DNA of 64,000 nt, taken from NCBI RefSeq assembly GCF_037076525.1, contig NZ_AP029018.1, positions 1,699,001 to 1,763,000 on the forward strand, read 5' to 3'. Positions 9,727-20,103 of this stretch are shown here, in pieces. The translations under genes were made by a program, and so were the position numbers. Every line of letters begins with the position of its first letter. Within the stretch, counting starts at the first letter, position 1. The notes under the pieces were generated by a model that did no database searches, was not told the origin of the DNA, and saw only the letters and a program-made list of their open reading frames with translations. Source of the DNA: Selenomonas sp. TAMA-11512 (lineage in GTDB: Bacteria; Bacillota; Negativicutes; Selenomonadales; Selenomonadaceae).

Positions 9727-10368
9727 TTATTTCTTCGGCTTCTTCGTGTCACGAATGACAACAAAGCCCTTCTTCGGGCCGGGTACGGCGCCCTTGATGA
9801 GAAGCAGGTTACGGTCTGCATCGACCTTGACGATCGAAAGACGCTGTACCGTGACCTGTGTGTGCCCCATCTGGCCGGGGAGCTTTTTGCCCTTCAGGAC
9901 GCGACCGCCGTGACCGGAGATCATTGCACCTGTCGAACCTGGCTCTCTGTGCGACTTCGAACCGTGTCCCATAGGACCGCGCGCGAAGTTGTGACGCTTG
10001 ATCGTACCGGCGAAGCCCTTACCTTTGGAGGTGCCCGTTATGTCAACGAGTTCGCCAGCTTCAAATATGTCAACGCCGATCGTGTCACCGACGTTATATT
10101 CCGATGCATCCGAAAGGCGCATTTCGCGAATAAATTTGACAGGCTTGACACCAGCCTTGTCGAAATGACCCTTCTCCGGCTTCGTCAGATGCTTCTCTTT
10201 GACTTCGCCAAAGCCGAGCTGAACAGCGTTGTAGCCGTCGGACTCAACCGTCTTGTTCATGACAACGACATTGTTGCCGGACTCAATAACGGTAACGGGA
10301 ACGACCTGTCCTTCCTCGGTGAAGATCTGCGTCATGCCAATCTTTCTACCTAAAATTGCTTTTGCCAA
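9727..10368 (-). CDS. rplC: 50S ribosomal protein L3
   Basis: Early assembly protein reaching the peptidyl transferase centre. The 213-residue product starts MAKAILGRKIGMTQIFTEEG and has the central loop with RHNFARGPMGHGSKSHREPG and GSTGAMISGHGGRVLKGKKL, including the methylated-glutamine region found in L3. The start is TTG at 10366-10368 with GGGAGG upstream. Lies between rpsJ and rplD. Normal length. Confidence 0.97.
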   Translation of the reverse strand: MAKAILGRKIGMTQIFTEEGQVVPVTVIESGNNVVVMNKTVESDGYNAVQLGFGEVKEKHLTKPEKGHFDKAGVKPVKFIREMRLSDASEYNVGDTIGVDIFEAGELVDITGTSKGKGFAGTIKRHNFARGPMGHGSKSHREPGSTGAMISGHGGRVLKGKKLPGQMGHTQVTVQRLSIVKVDADRNLLLIKGAVPGPKKGFVVIRDTKKPKK

Positions 10369-10382
10369 AATCTTCGCCTCCC

Positions 10383-10694
10383 TTAGAGCTTAATCTCGAT
10401 ATCAACGCCTGCTGGAAGGTCGAGGCGCATGAGTGCGTCCACCGTCTTGTTGGATGGCTGGAGAATGTCGATGAGGCGCTTATGCGTGCGCATCTCGAAC
10501 TGCTCGCGAGAATCTTTGTTGACGTGCGGGGAACGCAGAATCGTGTAGATATTCTTCTCTGTAGGAAGCGGAATCGGACCGGACACCATAGCGCCCGTTC
10601 TCTTTGCAGTCTCTACAATCTTAACAGCGCTTTGATCAAGTGCTTTATGGTCATAAGCCTTCAAGCGAATTCTAATTTTCTGCTGCTTTGCCAA
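10383..10694 (-). CDS. rpsJ: 30S ribosomal protein S10
   Basis: Small-subunit protein and NusE antitermination factor. The 103-residue product contains [40 protein letters not shown] and the C-terminal signature [20 protein letters not shown]. The start is TTG at 10692-10694 with GGAGGA about 6 bases upstream. It opens the S10 part of the cluster, about 200 bases downstream of tuf, from which a hairpin and a structured leader separate it. Confidence 0.97.
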   Translation of the reverse strand: MAKQQKIRIRLKAYDHKALDQSAVKIVETAKRTGAMVSGPIPLPTEKNIYTILRSPHVNKDSREQFEMRTHKRLIDILQPSNKTVDALMRLDLPAGVDIEIKL

Positions 10695-10715
10695 TGTATA
10701 TCCTCCTTATCGTCC

Positions 10716-10776
10716 GTGCTCTCGGCACAAACATTTCTCCGCGACAGTTCCCTTGGTCGATGCCAAGCCATCTGTC
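10716..10776 (-). other. structured leader of rpsJ
   Basis: On the transcript strand the 130 bases upstream of rpsJ contain two stem-loops: a two-part stem at 10743-10776 with arms GACAG/CTGTC enclosing CTTGG/CCAAG, and a small stem GTGC-N5-GCAC at 10716-10728 just before the ribosome site. Leaders at this position are known to control S10 operons through L4 in some bacteria. Whether this one binds L4 cannot be told by eye. Confidence 0.4.
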
Positions 10777-10825
10777 ACGTCATCGCATAGGGGATGAATC
10801 CTAAATCCATGTTAAGCCTTAGTTA

Positions 10826-10848
10826 AGGGCTGCAGAATCTGCAGCCCT
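10826..10848 (-). terminator. hairpin after tuf
   Basis: Perfect 10-base stem AGGGCTGCAG-ATT-CTGCAGCCCT between tuf and rpsJ. No clear run of U follows on the transcript strand, so it may be a weak terminator, an attenuator or an RNA-processing site that sets the tuf/S10 boundary. Confidence 0.5.
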
Positions 10849-10892
10849 ATCCCTAAGACCATATTGTTTAGCAAGTACCAAGTACTCTATGA

Positions 10893-12080
10893 TCAGCCTT
10901 CGATCTCGATAACACGACCGGCGCCGACCGTGTGGCCGCCCTCGCGGATAGCGAAGCGAAGACCCTTCTCGATAGCGATCGGAGTGATGAGCTCCACATC
11001 CATCTCGATGTTATCACCGGGCATGACCATCTCCGTGCCTGCCGGAAGAGCAACAACACCCGTAACGTCCGTCGTACGGAAGTAGAACTGCGGACGATAG
11101 TTCGTGAAGAACGGCGTATGACGGCCGCCCTCTTCCTTCGTGAGGACGTAGACCTGCGCCTTGAACTTCGTGTGCGGCTTAATCGAACCCGGCTTTGCAA
11201 GAACCTGACCGCGAACGATTTCCTTGCGGTCAACACCGCGGAGAAGAGCACCGATGTTGTCACCGGCAACAGCCTGATCGAGCATCTTGCGGAACATCTC
11301 GATACCCGTAACAACCGTCGACTTAGCCTCTTCTTCAAGACCGACGATCTCAACCGTGTCATTGAGGTTGAGCTGACCGCGCTCAACGCGGCCCGTAGCA
11401 ACCGTACCGCGGCCGGTGATCGTGAAGACGTCCTCGACAGGCATGAGGAACGGCTTATCCGTATCGCGGGTCGGCGTCGGGATGTACTCATCAACGGCAT
11501 CCATGAGCTCAAGGATCTTTGCCTTCATGTCGGCATCGCCCTCGAGAGCCTTAAGAGCGGAACCTGCAACAACGGGAATGTCGTCACCGGGGAACTCGTA
11601 AGAGGAAAGAAGCTCGCGAACTTCCATCTCAACAAGCTCAAGAAGCTCAGGATCGTCAACCTGGTCAACCTTGTTAAGGAAGACAACGATTGCCGGAACG
11701 CCGACCTGACGAGCAAGAAGAATGTGCTCACGCGTCTGCGGCATAGGGCCGTCAGCTGCGGAAACAACGAGGATCGCGCCATCCATCTGCGCAGCACCCG
11801 TGATCATGTTCTTAACATAGTCGGCATGACCCGGGCAGTCCACGTGCGCATAGTGACGGTTGTCCGTCTCATACTCAACGTGCGCCGTGTTGATCGTGAT
11901 GCCGCGCTCTCTCTCCTCCGGAGCCTTATCGATATCTGCATAGTCCTCGAACTGTGCGTAGCCCTTCTCGGAAAGAACCTTCGTGATTGCAGCCGTCAGC
12001 GTCGTCTTGCCGTGGTCAACGTGACCGATCGTACCAATGTTGACATGCGGCTTAGTGCGCTCGAACTTTGCTTTTGCCAT
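10893..12080 (-). CDS. tuf: elongation factor Tu
   Basis: GTPase that delivers aminoacyl-tRNA to the ribosomal A-site. The 395-residue product has G1 GHVDHGKT (residues 19-26), the switch II DCPGH (81-85) and G4 NKVD (136-139), followed by the two beta-barrel domains; it ends [19 protein letters not shown], with standard length. ATG start 15 bases after the fusA stop. Gene order rpsL-rpsG-fusA-tuf is the classic str operon. Only this copy is in the window. Confidence 0.98.
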   Translation of the reverse strand: MAKAKFERTKPHVNIGTIGHVDHGKTTLTAAITKVLSEKGYAQFEDYADIDKAPEERERGITINTAHVEYETDNRHYAHVDCPGHADYVKNMITGAAQMDGAILVVSAADGPMPQTREHILLARQVGVPAIVVFLNKVDQVDDPELLELVEMEVRELLSSYEFPGDDIPVVAGSALKALEGDADMKAKILELMDAVDEYIPTPTRDTDKPFLMPVEDVFTITGRGTVATGRVERGQLNLNDTVEIVGLEEEAKSTVVTGIEMFRKMLDQAVAGDNIGALLRGVDRKEIVRGQVLAKPGSIKPHTKFKAQVYVLTKEEGGRHTPFFTNYRPQFYFRTTDVTGVVALPAGTEMVMPGDNIEMDVELITPIAIEKGLRFAIREGGHTVGAGRVIEIEG

Positions 12081-12095
12081 TTGTGTTTTTCCTCC

Positions 12096-14174
12096 TTATT
12101 CGCCCTTCGTCTTTGCGACGATAGCATCGGATATATTCTTAGGAACTTCATCATAGTAAGAAACTTCCATGGAGTAGTTCCCTCGACCCTGTGTCTTGGA
12201 ACGCAGATCCGTCGAATAGCCAAACATCTCAGAGAGTGGGACAAAGGCATTGATGACCTGTGCACCGTTTCTCGCTTCCATGCCGTCAATACGGCCGCGG
12301 CGCGAGTTCAAATCGCCGATGACATCACCCATGTAATCTTCCGGGACAATGACCTCGACCTTTACATACGGCTCAAGAAGCACCGGATTGGCCTTCTCCG
12401 CAGCATTGCGGAACGCCATGGAGCCGGCAATCTTAAACGCCATTTCAGAGGAGTCAACCTCATGATAGGAGCCGTCGTAGACAATTGCCTTGATATCGAC
12501 CATCGGATAACCGGCAACCACGCCGTTCTCCATAGCTTCGCGAACACCGGCTTCGATCGGATTGATGAATTCCTTCGGAATCGCACCGCCGACGACCTTG
12601 TTCTCGAACGAGAAGCCGACGCCCGGATCCTGCGGAACGAGCTCGATCCAGCAGTCGCCGTACTGGCCGTGACCGCCGGACTGGCGGACAAACTTGCCCT
12701 GCGCCTGCACCTGCTTGCGAATGGTTTCGCGGTAAGCAACCTGCGGATTGCCGACGTTGCAGTCGACCTTGAACTCGCGAAGCATACGGTCAACGATGAT
12801 CTCGAGGTGAAGCTCACCCATGCCGGAAATAATCGTCTGTCCCGTTTCCTGATCCGTGTGCACACGGAAGGTCGGATCCTCTTCAGCAAGCTTCTGGAGA
12901 GCTACACCCATCTTCTCCTGGTCATTCTTCGTCTTCGGCTCTACCGCAACGGAGATAACCGGATCCGGGAACTCCATAGATTCGAGGATGATCGTCTGCT
13001 TTTCGTCGCAGAGCGTATCGCCCGTCGTCGTATCCTTCAATCCGACAGCAGCCGCGATATCGCCCGAGTAGACGATGTCAAGCTCCTGACGCGTGTTGGC
13101 ATGCATCTGCAGGATACGGCCGATGCGCTCCTTCTTGCCCTTCGTCGAATTGTAGACGTAGGAACCGGACGCCAACGTGCCCGAGTATACGCGGAAGAAG
13201 GCCAGCTTTCCGACAAACGGATCCGCCATGATCTTGAAAGCAAGTGCGGAGAAAGGACCGTTATCATCCGATTCGCGCACATCCTCTTCCCCCGTATCCG
13301 GGTTAATGCCCTTGATGGCAGGGATGTCGACAGGCGCCGGCATAAAGTCAACAATCGCGTCCAGCATCGGCTGAACACCCTTGTTGCGATACGACGTTCC
13401 GCAGACAACCGGAGTCATCTTGCAGGCGATGGTAGCCTTGCGAATCGTCTTCTTGATCTCGTCCTCGGTGATCTCCTCACCGCCAAGATACTTCTCCATA
13501 AGGTCATCATCGAACTCGGCAATAGCCTCGAGCAGCTTCTCGCGATACTCTTCAGCCTGTGCCTTGTACTCCTCGGGAATCGCCGTCTCGCTCGTCGTCT
13601 TCCCGAGGTCATCCTCATAGATGATGGCATCCATTTTGACGAGGTCGATGATCCCCTTGAAGTCATCCTCGGCGCCGATCGGAATCTGGATGGCTACCGC
13701 ATTTGCCTGCAGGCGATCCTTCATCATGTGAATTACATTGAAGAAATCCGCACCCGTGATATCCATCTTATTGACGTAAGCCATGCGCGGTACATTGTAC
13801 TTCTCAGCCTGACGCCAAACTGTCTCTGTCTGCGGCTCAACACCGCCTCTTGCAGTCAAGACTGCAACGGCGCCGTCAAGTACGCGCAGGGAACGCTCAA
13901 CTTCTACGGTGAAATCAACGTGGCCCGGCGTATCAATAATATTGATACGATGCCCGTTCCAGTGACAGGTCGTAGCTGCCGATGTGATCGTGATGCCGCG
14001 TTCTTGCTCCTGCGCCATCCAGTCCATCGTAGCCGCACCCTCGTGCACCTCGCCGATCTTGTGGGTAATACCCGTGTAGAAGAGGATACGTTCGGTCGTC
14101 GTCGTCTTACCGGCATCAATGTGAGCCATAATGCCGATGTTACGAGTTTTTTCTAGAGAAAACTCTCTTGCCAC
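12096..14174 (-). CDS. fusA: elongation factor G
   Basis: GTPase that drives tRNA-mRNA translocation and, with RRF, ribosome recycling. The 692-residue product has G1 AHIDAGKT (17-24), DTPGH (81-85) and NKMD (135-138), then domains II-V; the conserved domain IV region carries [17 protein letters not shown]. Start is GTG at 14172-14174, giving [15 protein letters not shown]. It follows rpsG by about 50 bases. This is the canonical EF-G; a divergent paralogue lies at 15794-17866. Confidence 0.98.
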   Translation of the reverse strand: MAREFSLEKTRNIGIMAHIDAGKTTTTERILFYTGITHKIGEVHEGAATMDWMAQEQERGITITSAATTCHWNGHRINIIDTPGHVDFTVEVERSLRVLDGAVAVLTARGGVEPQTETVWRQAEKYNVPRMAYVNKMDITGADFFNVIHMMKDRLQANAVAIQIPIGAEDDFKGIIDLVKMDAIIYEDDLGKTTSETAIPEEYKAQAEEYREKLLEAIAEFDDDLMEKYLGGEEITEDEIKKTIRKATIACKMTPVVCGTSYRNKGVQPMLDAIVDFMPAPVDIPAIKGINPDTGEEDVRESDDNGPFSALAFKIMADPFVGKLAFFRVYSGTLASGSYVYNSTKGKKERIGRILQMHANTRQELDIVYSGDIAAAVGLKDTTTGDTLCDEKQTIILESMEFPDPVISVAVEPKTKNDQEKMGVALQKLAEEDPTFRVHTDQETGQTIISGMGELHLEIIVDRMLREFKVDCNVGNPQVAYRETIRKQVQAQGKFVRQSGGHGQYGDCWIELVPQDPGVGFSFENKVVGGAIPKEFINPIEAGVREAMENGVVAGYPMVDIKAIVYDGSYHEVDSSEMAFKIAGSMAFRNAAEKANPVLLEPYVKVEVIVPEDYMGDVIGDLNSRRGRIDGMEARNGAQVINAFVPLSEMFGYSTDLRSKTQGRGNYSMEVSYYDEVPKNISDAIVAKTKGE

Positions 14175-14224
14175 TTTTTCGTATCGCTCCTTAATTCTGT
14201 ATAGAAGCTAAAGAACGCTGACGC

Positions 14225-14710
<486 letters not shown>

Positions 14711-14720
14711 TTACATAGCA

Positions 14721-15098
14721 TTATTTCTTCTTAGCACGCTTTGCACCGTACTTCGATCTTGCCTGTGCGCGATCAGCGACACCCGCCGTATCCAGGGAAC
14801 CACGAATAATGTGGTAACGGACACCTGGGAGATCCTTAACACGACCACCGCGAATCAAGACAACACTATGTTCCTGGAGATTATGACCAATACCCGGAAT
14901 ATATGCAGTCACCTCGATGCTGTTCGTCAAGCGAACACGAGCGACCTTTCTAAGAGCGGAGTTTGGCTTCTTCGGTGTCGTCGTGTAAACACGCGTGCAC
15001 ACGCCGCGCTTCTGCGGGCTGTTCTTAAGTGCCGGCGCCGTTGACTTCTCGACCAAGCTCTTGCGGCTCTTTCTGACCAACTGATTAATTGTAGGCAT
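14721..15098 (-). CDS. rpsL: 30S ribosomal protein S12
   Basis: Decoding-centre protein; target of streptomycin-resistance changes. The ATG at 15096-15098 is chosen because it gives [14 protein letters not shown], the standard S12 N-terminus, with GGAGGTG just upstream; the frame remains open 33 bases further but without support. The 125-residue product has [17 protein letters not shown] with the conserved lysine of the drug-sensitive form and [18 protein letters not shown] 146-base spacer separates it from the L7Ae-like gene. Confidence 0.97.
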   Translation of the reverse strand: MPTINQLVRKSRKSLVEKSTAPALKNSPQKRGVCTRVYTTTPKKPNSALRKVARVRLTNSIEVTAYIPGIGHNLQEHSVVLIRGGRVKDLPGVRYHIIRGSLDTAGVADRAQARSKYGAKRAKKK

Positions 15099-15244
15099 CT
15101 TGCACCTCCTTCCTGCACATTGCAAATTCATTATTTATATTTACTCTACGCCGTACTCGCCCGAAACCGCTCTTTCCGGAGCTGCCGATAAACCGACCAT
15201 CGGGGATACGGTGTCTCCTGTGTTTAGAGACCTGCATAGAGCAA

Positions 15245-15505
15245 CTACCTGGCTGCCGGCTCCAGCACCACTGCCGCGGCTGCGGCACCGACATCAATGG
15301 AGCAAGCCCTGCCCAGCGCCTGCATCGACTCCACACGGACAACTTCCGCGCCGTGCTCTCTCGCGAGCTCCTCCAGAGGAGCCGTGATATGCGTCTCCGC
15401 ATCTTCTGCGAGGAAAATGTGTGATGTGCGCCCGGACACAAGAGCTTTCTTCACCTGCTTGACGCCGATGACGTGCTCATGAGCCTCTAAGACCTCCAAA
15501 GTCAC
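15245..15505 (-). CDS. L7Ae-family ribosomal protein (YbxF/RplGB-like)
   Basis: 86-residue member of the L7Ae/L30e/S12e/Gadd45 family, whose small bacterial members (YbxF, YlxQ) bind kink-turn RNA. Starting at GTG 15503-15505 gives MTLEVLEAHEHVIGVKQVKK, with a GGGAGG site 8 bases upstream; a longer start at 15544 would place that site inside the coding region. Family marks are the IGVKQVKKALVSGRTSHIFLAED block and a VRVESMQALGRACSIDVGAA block. Its place directly before rpsL matches the Gram-positive order ybxF-rpsL, but rpoC, normally upstream, is absent here. Confidence 0.85.
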   Translation of the reverse strand: MTLEVLEAHEHVIGVKQVKKALVSGRTSHIFLAEDAETHITAPLEELAREHGAEVVRVESMQALGRACSIDVGAAAAAVVLEPAAR

Positions 15506-15551
15506 ACAGTTCACCTCCCAAAATCGCACCCGGCTTTCAGGCACGTTTTAC

Positions 15552-15580
15552 AGTCTATCAGAGAGAGAAAACAATGTCAA
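15552..15580 (-). promoter_or_regulatory. sigma-A promoter of the L7Ae-rpsL-rpsG-fusA-tuf operon
   Basis: On the minus strand TTGACA (15575-15580) and TAGACT (15552-15557) are separated by exactly 17 bases, about 45 bases upstream of the L7Ae-like gene. It is a near-consensus pair and the only good one between fusA2 and the str genes. Confidence 0.75.
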
Positions 15581-15711
15581 CCGTTTGAAAGAACAATATC
15601 TTCAAATACACACCTCCACGCGTGTCATTATTTGAAAATCACCTCATAGTGCCCATATTTCAGGAAGACTGTCGCTGTATGCATTCTTATATTCCCTCAT
15701 CTCGGCATATT

Positions 15712-15743
15712 TTTGCCCTGCCCGCGGATGCGGGCAGGGCAAA
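15712..15743 (-). terminator. hairpin after the EF-G paralogue
   Basis: Perfect 14-base stem TTTGCCCTGCCCGC/GCGGGCAGGGCAAA with a 4-base loop, 50 bases after the fusA paralogue. On the transcript strand it is followed by AAAAAT rather than U residues, so it is not a canonical intrinsic terminator, but position and stability suggest it ends that transcript. Confidence 0.55.
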
Positions 15744-15793
15744 GGCATCGAATGCTGACGCTGCAATCTTCATTATCAACGATCGGCAATTCC

Positions 15794-17866
15794 CTAATTT
15801 TCTTTTTGGGACTCCGCTACAATCTTATCCTTGATTTTTTCAGGAACTTCTTCATAGCGAATGAACTGTAAGCTGTATATCCCTCGGCCCTGTGTCAGGG
15901 ACCGCAGTTCTGTCGCGTAGCTCGACAGCGCGGCAATGGGCGCCTCGGCCCGCACTTCACTCATGTCTTTTCCAACCGCTTCCATGCCGAGTATCTTCGC
16001 TCTCTTCGCGTTCAGCTGCCCCAGTATATCTCCCATATAGTATTCCGGAGCACGCACGATGAGCTCGCCGATGGGCTCCAGCAGCACCGCGTCCGCTTCA
16101 GCGAACGCGCGTTTCAGCGCAATCGCAGCCGCCGCCTTGAACGCCGCCTCGGAGGAATCCACATTATGATAGGAACCGTCTACGAGGTTGACATGCACAT
16201 CGACGACCGGATAGCCCGCAAAAATCCCTTCAGCGAAGACCTCCTGCACGCCTTTCTCTACGGCAGGAATAAACTGCCGGGGCACGCTGCCGCCGAATAT
16301 CGTTTCTTCAAAGCTGTTGCCGCTTCCCGCCGGATTTGGCGAGAGCTCCAGGAACACATGCCCGTATTGTCCGTGTCCGCCGCTTTGCTTCTTGTGCTTG
16401 CCTTCCGCTTTGACTTTCTTCTTTATGGTCTCCCGATAGGCGACGCGCGGCTCTTTCAGAATGATCTCCGCACTGAATTTGCGTAAAACGCGCTCCTTCA
16501 ATATCTCAAGCTGGAGCTCGCCCTGCGTGCATATAACGGTTTCCTGTGTCTCCTGCTCCTTTTTGATCGCAATGCCCAAGTCCTCTTCCGCCTCTTTGCT
16601 GAGCGCGGCAAAAACCTTTTCTTCATCGCCCTTCTTCGCTGCAAAGACGGCTCTTCGATACATGGGCTCCATAGGAGAAAACATATCATATACAATAGGC
16701 GCGTCTTTGGGAGCAAACGTATCGCCGGTCTGTGTATCCTGCAGTTTTGACACGACGAGGATGTCGCCGGCAGCCCCCTTCTTTGCCGCCGTCTGCTCTT
16801 TCCCCCGCAGAGTAAAGAAGCCGCCTATTCTCTCCTCAATTCCTTTTGTTGCATTATAGTAAGTACTTTCCGGCTTCATTTCTCCGGAAAAGATCCGCAG
16901 AAAACTCTGTCGGCCGATAAACGGATCTATAACGGTCTTAAATACCTGCGCGGAGAATGCATCTTCGACGCCGCGTTCGACGATATCGTCCGAACGGATA
17001 TCCCTGCCGATGACCTTCCGTGTAGCCGGCGACGGCATATATTCGACAAGATCATTGAGCAGCGCGTGCATTCCGACATTCTTAATCGCGGAGCCGCACA
17101 ATACGGGAAACAGTTTTCCCTTTACGATGCCCTCAATAACGGCTTCGGCAACTTCCCGCTCTTCGATATGCTCGCCTTCAATATATTTCTCCAGGAGCTC
17201 GTTATTGATTTCCGCAGCGCCTTCCAGCAGAAGCTCTCTGGCTTCTCTTACGGCATCTTCCATGTATTCGGGAATCTCATCAATCGCGATGCAGCTCTCT
17301 TTATCCCGCTCCTTCAGGCGCACCGTCATGGCAAGCAGATCCACCACGCCCTGAAAGGCGTCCGCGTTTCCCACCGGCAATTGAACGGGAACGACGCCTT
17401 TGCCGAAGCGAAGTCTCAATTCGTCGAGCACATTTTTGAAATCGCCGTGCTCCCGATCTATCTTATTAATGAAGAAAGCTCTGGGCAGATCCATCTCATT
17501 CGCATAATTCCACACCTTTTCCGTACCGGATTTGATGCCGGACGAGGCGGAAACGACAATCAGCGCACTGTCTGCCGCCATCAGAGCACTTTTTACCTCC
17601 GCGGAGAAGTCCGGATAGCCCGGCGTATCCAGTATATTTAATTTGCAATTCTTCCAAGTCGTAGATAAAAGCGACATTTCGACACTGAGTCCGCGTTTTG
17701 CCTCTTCGGGACTGAAATCCGACACGGTCGTCCCCTCTTCGCTTTTACCGAGACGACTGACGGCTCCCGTATTGAACATACAGGCTTCTGCGATACTTGT
17801 CTTTCCGGATTTTCCGTGCCCCACAATCGCAACATTACGGATATCCTTACTTGCAACGTCTGGCAT
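15794..17866 (-). CDS. elongation factor G-like translational GTPase (paralogue)
   Basis: 690-residue GTPase with the full EF-G domain order but divergent motifs: G1 GHGKSGKT (16-23), DTPGYPDF (80-87) and NKID (134-137), with [16 protein letters not shown] in domain IV. These variants mark the EF-G-like paralogues of Bacillota, distinct from the fusA product at 12096-14174; some family members act in recycling or stress rather than translocation, which cannot be decided here. The ATG at 17866 is chosen for its GGGAG site; a further upstream ATG lacks one. It occupies the place where rpoC often stands upstream of the str operon. Confidence 0.85.
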   Translation of the reverse strand: MPDVASKDIRNVAIVGHGKSGKTSIAEACMFNTGAVSRLGKSEEGTTVSDFSPEEAKRGLSVEMSLLSTTWKNCKLNILDTPGYPDFSAEVKSALMAADSALIVVSASSGIKSGTEKVWNYANEMDLPRAFFINKIDREHGDFKNVLDELRLRFGKGVVPVQLPVGNADAFQGVVDLLAMTVRLKERDKESCIAIDEIPEYMEDAVREARELLLEGAAEINNELLEKYIEGEHIEEREVAEAVIEGIVKGKLFPVLCGSAIKNVGMHALLNDLVEYMPSPATRKVIGRDIRSDDIVERGVEDAFSAQVFKTVIDPFIGRQSFLRIFSGEMKPESTYYNATKGIEERIGGFFTLRGKEQTAAKKGAAGDILVVSKLQDTQTGDTFAPKDAPIVYDMFSPMEPMYRRAVFAAKKGDEEKVFAALSKEAEEDLGIAIKKEQETQETVICTQGELQLEILKERVLRKFSAEIILKEPRVAYRETIKKKVKAEGKHKKQSGGHGQYGHVFLELSPNPAGSGNSFEETIFGGSVPRQFIPAVEKGVQEVFAEGIFAGYPVVDVHVNLVDGSYHNVDSSEAAFKAAAAIALKRAFAEADAVLLEPIGELIVRAPEYYMGDILGQLNAKRAKILGMEAVGKDMSEVRAEAPIAALSSYATELRSLTQGRGIYSLQFIRYEEVPEKIKDKIVAESQKEN

Positions 17867-17979
17867 GATATCATCTCCCATGATATAAAAAGCACCGGCC
17901 ATATCTATATTTTCTATATTCTCTGAAAAATCAAAACATCCTGCCTCTATTCATGAAATTTACGCATCGTCCGATCGTT

Positions 17980-18597
17980 TCATCGCCCGACCGTTGCAGC
18001 AAGCACAATCGGCTCCAATTCACCGTCTAAACCCAATAACACGGATACGGACGCTCTGTCAAAGCGGTCATGCTTTGCTGCATTTAACTTTAACGCGGCA
18101 GCTGTCAAATACAGGTTTTGGCATACATAGCCGACATCCGTATAGACACCGTAGAGTGCACGCTCGCCATAGGCTTGAACGGCGAGCGGCAAATCCGCCT
18201 GCCAGAGGAACGTGACCGCGCCCCGCGAAGCAAGGCTCGCGTCAAATATGACGCTTTGCAGCCCACACATCTTCTCCGCATCGGATGTGCGCTTTTCGAG
18301 TGCGTGCTGCAGGGGAAGAAAGTGATAGAGCCCCGGTTTCAAGTCCTCCACCTCTCTGACGAGCAGGAATGTCTCCAACGCGTGAACACCGCATGTGGCA
18401 GGCACGTTGCGCAGCGTCTTCCCGTTTGCATAGACCATCTTGACACCCTGCGTACACCACAGCAAATAGGAGAGCTCCTGCAGGGAAACGGAGCCCTCCT
18501 CAAAGGATGCCGCGCTGTGCCTTGTTTCAATCAGCTCGAGAAAATTTATATTCTTGTCCGGCAATAAGTCCGGCTCCGGTAAGGGAATCAGCGGCAA
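17980..18597 (-). CDS. SagB-type nitroreductase-family protein
   Basis: 205-residue FMN-dependent oxidoreductase-like protein. Family marks: ETRHSAASFEEGSVSLQELS at the start, SYLLWCTQGV, VPATCGVHALETFLLVREVE, the LKPGLYHFLPLQHAL turn and the C-terminal DVGYVCQNLYLTAAALKLNA region that binds flavin. SagB members dehydrogenate azolines in some peptides, but stand-alone ones such as this, with no cyclodehydratase nearby, are of unknown substrate. The start is TTG at 18595-18597 with a GGGTG site. It lies 34 bases after hisIE on the same strand, so it is probably the last gene of the his transcript. Confidence 0.75.
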   Translation of the reverse strand: MPLIPLPEPDLLPDKNINFLELIETRHSAASFEEGSVSLQELSYLLWCTQGVKMVYANGKTLRNVPATCGVHALETFLLVREVEDLKPGLYHFLPLQHALEKRTSDAEKMCGLQSVIFDASLASRGAVTFLWQADLPLAVQAYGERALYGVYTDVGYVCQNLYLTAAALKLNAAKHDRFDRASVSVLLGLDGELEPIVLAATVGR

Positions 18598-18631
18598 TTC
18601 AATTCACCCTTTTTCAATCCGCGTTCGAAGC

Positions 18632-19345
18632 TCATACATCCGGACGTATGCCGGTCTTGCCCGTAAACTTGTGATAGCTGCCGCCTTGGCGTCGATTCAT
18701 AAGCTCGTCAAAAAGCTCATCCGGAGATATTTTGTGAAACGCGAGGAGAACGAGGCAGTGATACCAGAGATCTCCCATTTCATACAGGATCTCCTTTTTA
18801 TCCATATTCTTTGAGGCGATTACCGTTTCGACGGCTTCTTCCCCCACTTTTTTCAGAATCTTATCCTGCCCCTTGTCAAAGAGGTAGTTCGTATACGACC
18901 CCTCCACCGGATGCAATTGTCTGTTTTGGATGACGTTGTACAGTTCGTTCAGCACCTCGGCCAGCGCATGCGTGTCCCGCTTATTTTCATGGAGAGGCGC
19001 GACCGCCGTATCCTTTTGGACGGAAAACAGCTGTCTGCCGCTGAAGCAGGTGTATGAGCCGGTATGGCAAGCCACGCCTGTCTGATGCACCTTGATGAGG
19101 AGCGTATCCCCGTCACAATCGCAGGAAATCTCCTTCACTCTCTGCACGTTTCCGGACGTTTCGCCCTTGTTCCAAAGCCCCTTGCGGCTGCGGCTGTAAA
19201 ACCAGGTATAGCCCGTCTCCATGGTTTTCTCGATCGATTCCCGGTTCATGTACGCGAGCATGAGCACTTGCCCGTTCTCTTCCTGCACAACGGCCGGAAT
19301 CAATCCGTTTGCATCAAATTTCAGCATGTTCAAATCCACGGACAT
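18632..19345 (-). CDS. hisIE: bifunctional phosphoribosyl-AMP cyclohydrolase / phosphoribosyl-ATP pyrophosphatase
   Basis: Catalyses steps 2 and 3 of histidine synthesis. The 237-residue product is a HisI-HisE fusion: the N-terminal half (about 1-110) has [10 protein letters not shown], the metal-binding CDCDGD (75-80) and [10 protein letters not shown] (91-100) with zinc-ligand cysteines; the C-terminal half has [20 protein letters not shown] and [14 protein letters not shown] of the MazG-like HisE fold. ATG at 19343-19345 overlaps the hisF stop by one base (TAATG). Confidence 0.96.
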   Translation of the reverse strand: MSVDLNMLKFDANGLIPAVVQEENGQVLMLAYMNRESIEKTMETGYTWFYSRSRKGLWNKGETSGNVQRVKEISCDCDGDTLLIKVHQTGVACHTGSYTCFSGRQLFSVQKDTAVAPLHENKRDTHALAEVLNELYNVIQNRQLHPVEGSYTNYLFDKGQDKILKKVGEEAVETVIASKNMDKKEILYEMGDLWYHCLVLLAFHKISPDELFDELMNRRQGGSYHKFTGKTGIRPDV

Positions 19346-20103
19346 TATAATCGAACCTCCACTCCACGATTTTTAAGATATGTCTTCACTTCCCGTATGG
19401 AAAATTCACCGTAGTGAAACACGGATGCCGCCAGGACGGCATCTGCCTTTCCATCGATCAGCACATCATAAAAATGCGACAGCTCGCCGGCTCCTCCGGA
19501 AGCGATGACCGGCACGGAAACACGTTCGGATACGGCCCTCGTCAAGGGGATGTCGTATCCGTTTTTCGTTCCGTCCGCGTCCATGCTCGTGAGGAGGATT
19601 TCTCCCGCGCCCAACGCCACAGCGCGCTGTACCCACTCCATGCAGTCGATGCCTGTCGGCGTCCTTCCTCCATGGATAAACACTTCCCACTTCTCCTCAC
19701 CTACGCGCTTCGCGTCAACGGCTAAGACCATGCACTGCCGACCAAACTTTTCCGCGCCTTTTTGCAGCAGCTCCGGATTCTGTACGGCCGCCGTATTCAG
19801 CGCAATCTTGTCCGCGCCCGCATGCAGCATTGTCCGCATATCCTCGACGCTCTTTATGCCGCCGCCGATGGTAAACGGTATGAACACCTGCGATGCACAG
19901 CTTTCCGCGACATCGACCATGGTTTTCCGCTCTTCATAGGACGCCGTGATATCCAGAAAGACAAGCTCGTCGGCACGCTCTAGATCGTATCGCTTTGCAA
20001 GCTCGGTCGGATCGCCCGCGTCCCGCAGCCCCACAAAATTCGTGCCCTTTACCACGCGTCCGTTTTTAACATCCAGGCAAGGTATGATTCTCTTCGTATA
20101 CAT
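19345..20103 (-). CDS. hisF: imidazole glycerol phosphate synthase, cyclase subunit
   Basis: TIM-barrel half of IGP synthase; uses ammonia from HisH to make IGP and AICAR from PRFAR. The 252-residue product has the catalytic aspartates D11 ([14 protein letters not shown]) and D130 (VLAVDAKR), the phosphate-binding [10 protein letters not shown] and ASGGAGE loops, and normal length. ATG start directly abuts the hisA stop and its end overlaps hisIE by one base. Confidence 0.97.
   Translation of the reverse strand: MYTKRIIPCLDVKNGRVVKGTNFVGLRDAGDPTELAKRYDLERADELVFLDITASYEERKTMVDVAESCASQVFIPFTIGGGIKSVEDMRTMLHAGADKIALNTAAVQNPELLQKGAEKFGRQCMVLAVDAKRVGEEKWEVFIHGGRTPTGIDCMEWVQRAVALGAGEILLTSMDADGTKNGYDIPLTRAVSERVSVPVIASGGAGELSHFYDVLIDGKADAVLAASVFHYGEFSIREVKTYLKNRGVEVRL

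Noticed and set aside
10932-14156. Plus-strand open frame of more than 1000 codons opposite tuf and fusA
   Set aside because: It spans two highly conserved minus-strand genes, crosses their boundary, and has no ribosome site or family similarity; it reflects codon bias of the real genes.
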